Assembly: GCF_024296685.1 (NCBI RefSeq)
Contig: NZ_CP100763.1
Span: 2,232,001-2,296,000, forward strand
DNA: 64,000 nt
Reading direction: 5' to 3'
Source of the DNA: Natrinema marinum
GTDB taxonomy: Archaea; Halobacteriota; Halobacteria; Halobacteriales; Natrialbaceae
The notes under the pieces are model-generated. The model worked only from the letters and a program-made list of their open reading frames with translations. It had not been told where the DNA came from and searched no databases. Made by a program: the position numbers and the translations under genes. This document shows, piece after piece, positions 60,937 through 64,000 of this stretch; position 1 is the stretch's first letter; each line of letters opens with the position of its first letter.

Positions 60937-62355
60937 ATGGCCAGCGAGTACGTCTTCATCAGCGACCTCCACATGGGCGGCGACGAACAGCTGACGGCGC
61001 TGGATTTCGAGGACGAACTCTGTGACTTCCTCGCGGAACTCGCAGAGCGCGGCGGCGACGTCGAGTTGATCATCAACGGCGACGCGTTCGGGCTGTGGGA
61101 GTACGCCGAAGTGACGGGACCGGCGAAGCTCGAGCGGGTGATCGACGACCATTCACGCGTGTTCGAGCAGCTTCGCGCGACCGGTGCCGAGATCGACGTA
61201 ACCCTCATTCCGGGCAACCACGACTACGATCTCGCCTGTTACGACGCCCACGTCGATCGCCTCGCGGCGTTCAACGTCTCGCTCGAGCAGGAGATCGCGA
61301 TCACCCGCGAGGTCGGCGACGCCCGGATCTGGATCGAGCACGGCCAGCAACACGACGCGAACAACCGGCTGCCAGACTGGGGGAACCCCGACGCGCTCCC
61401 GGTCGGCTACTTCATCGTCCAGCGAATCGTTGCCGCGGCCGGCCGCTACTCCGGCCAGGCGAGAGGCGACTGGCTGCGCGACATTCAGTCCGTCGCCCCG
61501 ATGGAGGAGATCCCGCGCTGGCTCCTCTCGAACTACTTCTATCGGGAGATGAGTCCCTACCTGCGTGCGGTCGTCATCCCGCTGTTGCTCTTTTTTAACT
61601 TCACGCTCGTCTACCTGTTTGGCACCGTCCTCGAGACGGTCGGGATCCTCCCCCCACAGTTTTTCACCGACAATCCGATCGTCAACGCGCTCGGCGTCGG
61701 CGCGTACGTCCTCGAACTCATCGTCGCGATCAACGCGGTGATCATCGTCATCCTACTGTTGCTCGCGATTCCGCTGTGGTTTTTCAGACGCGATCTCGAG
61801 CGAACCCTCGAGCGTTTCGGCGTCGTGCTCTCGGGCGTTCGCGTCGGCCAGGGTGACGAACCCTTCCTGAACGCGGCCAGAGAGGTCTTCGAGGCACACT
61901 CCGATGTCGCCGTCTTCGTCTACGGACACACCCACCGCGCGTCGGTCGCCGAGTGGGGCGATCGGGTCGTCGTCAACACGGGCACCTGGCTGAAGAAATT
62001 GCAGCACGTCGAGACGTGGTTCTCGCGGCTGCCGGGCGTGTACTACCCCTCGTTTCGACTGAACTACGTTCGGATATTCGCCGACGGCGATCGGATCGTC
62101 GTCGAGTACGAGGAGATCGACACCGAGCGGTCGGTCGACCTCACGCGCTTTCAGCGACTCGTCGCGCGCCGGCCACCGGAGCCGGACCCGATTCCAACGC
62201 GGACGGTGATCGATCCGGACGGGTCGCTCGAGCTCCCCGCCTCGGAGTCGGATCTCGATGCCGACCTCGAGCGGCGAGTCGCTGCCGGCAGCACCGACGC
62301 CGCGGACTCGAGCGCGGGAGAACGTGCGGACGACGAGCGCGACCGCACTCGGTGA
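60937..62355 (+). CDS. Membrane-anchored calcineurin-like metallophosphoesterase
   Basis: 472 residues. Metal-binding blocks appear in order: FISDLHMGGD (8-17), IINGDAFGLWE (about 45-55), LIPGNHDYDLACYD (about 90), and GHTHRASVAEWGD (about 330). Between the third and fourth blocks are two membrane segments (about 205-232 and 250-285). The catalytic domain is thus split by a membrane insert, unlike most soluble phosphoesterases. The C-terminal 60 residues are acidic. Similar to UDP-2,3-diacylglucosamine hydrolase-like folds by motif (GDAFG), but the substrate is unknown. Confidence 0.88.
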   Translation: MASEYVFISDLHMGGDEQLTALDFEDELCDFLAELAERGGDVELIINGDAFGLWEYAEVTGPAKLERVIDDHSRVFEQLRATGAEIDVTLIPGNHDYDLACYDAHVDRLAAFNVSLEQEIAITREVGDARIWIEHGQQHDANNRLPDWGNPDALPVGYFIVQRIVAAAGRYSGQARGDWLRDIQSVAPMEEIPRWLLSNYFYREMSPYLRAVVIPLLLFFNFTLVYLFGTVLETVGILPPQFFTDNPIVNALGVGAYVLELIVAINAVIIVILLLLAIPLWFFRRDLERTLERFGVVLSGVRVGQGDEPFLNAAREVFEAHSDVAVFVYGHTHRASVAEWGDRVVVNTGTWLKKLQHVETWFSRLPGVYYPSFRLNYVRIFADGDRIVVEYEEIDTERSVDLTRFQRLVARRPPEPDPIPTRTVIDPDGSLELPASESDLDADLERRVAAGSTDAADSSAGERADDERDRTR

Positions 62356-62480
62356 GTCGCTCCGATGGACGCCGAGCGGCCCCGTTCGTTCGGAGGTGGT
62401 GGATCGGGCGGGTGACCTCCGTGCCAGCACGCTCACGACGTGTGCCAATCGCTAAGTAGTCCCACGCCCATGGGGCGTGT

Positions 62481-62774
62481 ATGTGGTTCTCCCGGAACCG
62501 CACGGAGATGGTGACCTGCCTCGCCTGTGGCGCCGAGCGCCCGCGCGACGAGGCCCGCGAGTACGACAAGTACGGCGACCGCTGGGACCGCGCTGACAAG
62601 ACGTTCGAACACCTCTGTAAGTCCTGCCACCGCGAGCTCTGTCACCACCCGCGCGACGAACTCGAGGCGCTGCTCGTCGATCTCGAGGCCGGCGAGCGAA
62701 GCCGAGACGCGTTTCTCGCGAGCTATCTCGCGGCGGTCGAAGAACGGTACGGCACGCTCGAGGAGGAGTACTGA
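62481..62774 (+). CDS. Small zinc-finger protein
   Basis: 97 residues. Two metal-binding pairs: CLACG near residue 13 and CKSCHRELCHH near 46. The N-terminal MWFSRNRTEM and the all-helical C-terminus (residues 55-97: ELEALLVDLEAGERSRDAFL) resemble a haloarchaeal zinc-binding group (DUF7562-like; unverified). It may bind nucleic acid. The ATG 62481 is 125 bases after the phosphoesterase stop, with a possible own promoter. Confidence 0.75.
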   Translation: MWFSRNRTEMVTCLACGAERPRDEAREYDKYGDRWDRADKTFEHLCKSCHRELCHHPRDELEALLVDLEAGERSRDAFLASYLAAVEERYGTLEEEY

Positions 62775-62828
62775 CGAGCAAACCGGTAGCCTCGAACCGA
62801 CCCGCCGACGACCGACCGGCCTCTGGCT

Positions 62829-63479
62829 TCAATCGCCGCCACCGTCGATCATCGACGTGACCAGCGCCGACTCCGCGTTCCGCAGCAACTCGCCGGCCGT
62901 GCTACTGGCACAGCCGAGTTCGTCGGCGACCGCGGCGACACCGCCGGTGCGGGGCACCTCGTAGTAGCCGACGGCGACGGCAGTCTCGAGGGCCTCCCGC
63001 TGGCGGTCGGTCACCGTCGCCGGCGGCAAGCGGCGTTCGAAATCGCCGACCCGCTCGATGGTGCCATCGGCCAGGCGCGTCAGGCCGTCGTAGAACTCAG
63101 TCAACGCGTCTGCCCGGCCGACGGCCTCGAACCGCACCGTTCCGTCGTCGCGAAACGTGATCGGCGGCAGGAAGACGACCCTCGAGTCCGAGACGAGCGC
63201 CAGAATCGATTCCTCGAACTCGTAGGCTATCTGATGGACGAACACGTACGTCCCGTCGTCGCCCACGACGAAATCGGCGGTCTCGACGCTGTCGACGGCG
63301 GTCAGCACCTCGGCGGCGGCCGCTCGCCCGGCGTCGAACCAGAGCAGCGTCGTCACGGTCCCCATCGGTCCCCACATCAGTAGTTCGGCGGAGGACACGC
63401 CGTCTACCGTTGCGAGCCGGCGATGCAGGGGATGCGTCATCGTATCCGGGTACGTAACGCCGAACGTCACCTGCTTCAT
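62829..63479 (-). CDS. Bat-type HTH_10 transcription regulator 3
   Basis: 216 residues. C-terminal HTH_10 domain has VTDRQREALETAVAVGYYEV and VADELGCASSTAGELL. The N-terminal beta-rich module has VFLPPITFRDDGTVRFEA. ATG 63479 (MKQVTFGVTYPD) is used; a longer frame has no support. It is divergent from the partial alpha/beta hydrolase gene at 63566, which it could control (inference). Confidence 0.87.
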   Translation of the reverse strand: MKQVTFGVTYPDTMTHPLHRRLATVDGVSSAELLMWGPMGTVTTLLWFDAGRAAAAEVLTAVDSVETADFVVGDDGTYVFVHQIAYEFEESILALVSDSRVVFLPPITFRDDGTVRFEAVGRADALTEFYDGLTRLADGTIERVGDFERRLPPATVTDRQREALETAVAVGYYEVPRTGGVAAVADELGCASSTAGELLRNAESALVTSMIDGGGD

Positions 63480-63565
63480 CGTCCGGCGGTTTCTCGTATC
63501 TGCACTTAAAGAACCGCACTCATCCGGGAAAACGCCCTCCGTAGAGCGGGACCAATCACGGACCG

Positions 63566-64000
63566 ATGGCACGCACGCGCTTCGATCGATCGGACCACCG
63601 ATCGTCGCTCGAGGAGGACGCGGCGGAGACGGGTTCAGCGAAAACGGATTCGGTGTCGACCGTGACGGTCGGCGACCGAGGGAAGGTCACGTACGCGACG
63701 TACGGCGACCCCGACGGAGCGCCGGTCGTCGTCCTCCACGGCACCCCCGGGTCGCTCGTCTTCGGACAGTTGTTCGACGACTGCGCGCGGGAATACGGCG
63801 TCCGGGTCCTCGCGCCGGAGCGACCCGGATACGGACGGACGCCGCCGTGGCCCGACCGAGAGCTGACCGATACCGGCCCGATCATCGCCGCGGTGCTCGC
63901 GGACGCCGAGGTCGAGCGCGCCGGCCTGATCGGTTTCTCCGGCGGCGGGCCACACGCGCTCGCGACCGCCGCGACGCACGGTGACCTCGTCGAGTCGATC
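63566..64000 (+). CDS. Alpha/beta hydrolase (3' end outside window)
   Basis: The visible 145 residues from MARTRFDRSDHR show VVLHGTPGSLVFGQLFDD, with the oxyanion HG motif, then PERPGYGRTPPW. The nucleophile elbow is GFSGGGPHAL, with the Ser at about 129. The acid and His of the triad lie beyond base 64000. The first 35 residues are acidic and probably disordered; a later start is possible. Esterase, epoxide hydrolase or dehalogenase groups all fit. Confidence 0.8.
   Translation, partial: MARTRFDRSDHRSSLEEDAAETGSAKTDSVSTVTVGDRGKVTYATYGDPDGAPVVVLHGTPGSLVFGQLFDDCAREYGVRVLAPERPGYGRTPPWPDRELTDTGPIIAAVLADAEVERAGLIGFSGGGPHALATAATHGDLVESI

Overview
The window is from a halophilic archaeon (class Halobacteria), most likely a member of the Natrialbales/Natrialbaceae by gene content; the genus assignment is inference. 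Supporting signs are the high GC, the very acidic proteins, CTCGAG-rich coding sequence, start codons lying just downstream of TATA-like boxes (leaderless style), Tat-type lipoprotein signals, and archaeal markers: CDP-archaeol synthase, aRF1, archaeal SepF, Bat-type HTH regulators and an archaeal threonyl-tRNA synthetase.

Layout. 0-5.3 kb: housekeeping genes (thrS, a Na+/Ca2+ exchanger, pyrE, an HSL-type esterase, carS). 5.3-24.6 kb: a catabolic island for amino acids and probably compatible solutes. It holds a metal-ligand-less M24 hydrolase of ectoine-hydrolase (DoeA/EutD) type, glutamate dehydrogenase, a fused FAD/Fe-S oxidase with a 2-hydroxyacid dehydrogenase, two AbgA-type M20 amidohydrolases, a threonine ammonia-lyase, two class III aminotransferases (one of 2,4-diaminobutyrate type), RidA, a BCCT transporter and proline dehydrogenase. 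Several of its promoters share GTAYACA-type motifs. 25.4-36.1 kb: a cluster in which five transcription units start at near-identical inverted repeats of the form TTTAGG-N4-CCTAAA, the type bound by haloarchaeal DtxR/SirR (Idr) iron-dependent repressors. The units encode a GMC oxidoreductase pair, a GT2 glycosyltransferase, an Fe(III)-type ABC binding protein and permease (no ATPase gene) running into a GT39-like membrane glycosyltransferase, an RGP-like glycosyltransferase and an AglD-like membrane flippase. This iron-responsive glycan plus iron-uptake cluster is the best candidate for an undescribed system.

36-45.8 kb: aRF1, a MinD-like ATPase, argS, a Nudix hydrolase, thrC and an AspA/ASTE-family hydrolase. 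46-48 kb: a disturbed zone at a tRNA-Ser(GGA) gene, with extra copies of the tRNA 3' end, two tiny genes and a possible transposon remnant. 48-64 kb: a second threonine ammonia-lyase with a nearby RidA, citrate synthase, a TAXI-TRAP transporter, an MFS transporter, sepF, CBS and PUA proteins, a membrane-anchored metallophosphoesterase, three Bat-type HTH regulators and the start of an alpha/beta hydrolase.

Working together, as inferred: the island would import an osmolyte (BCCT), open it (DoeA-like), deacylate it (M20), transaminate diaminobutyrate and recycle nitrogen through glutamate dehydrogenase. The iron-box cluster would remodel surface glycans and capture ferric iron when iron is scarce. 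Fragmentary genes occur near 28.4-28.8, 47.8-48.1 and 59.4-59.6 kb. No CRISPR array, rRNA or complete insertion sequence was seen.
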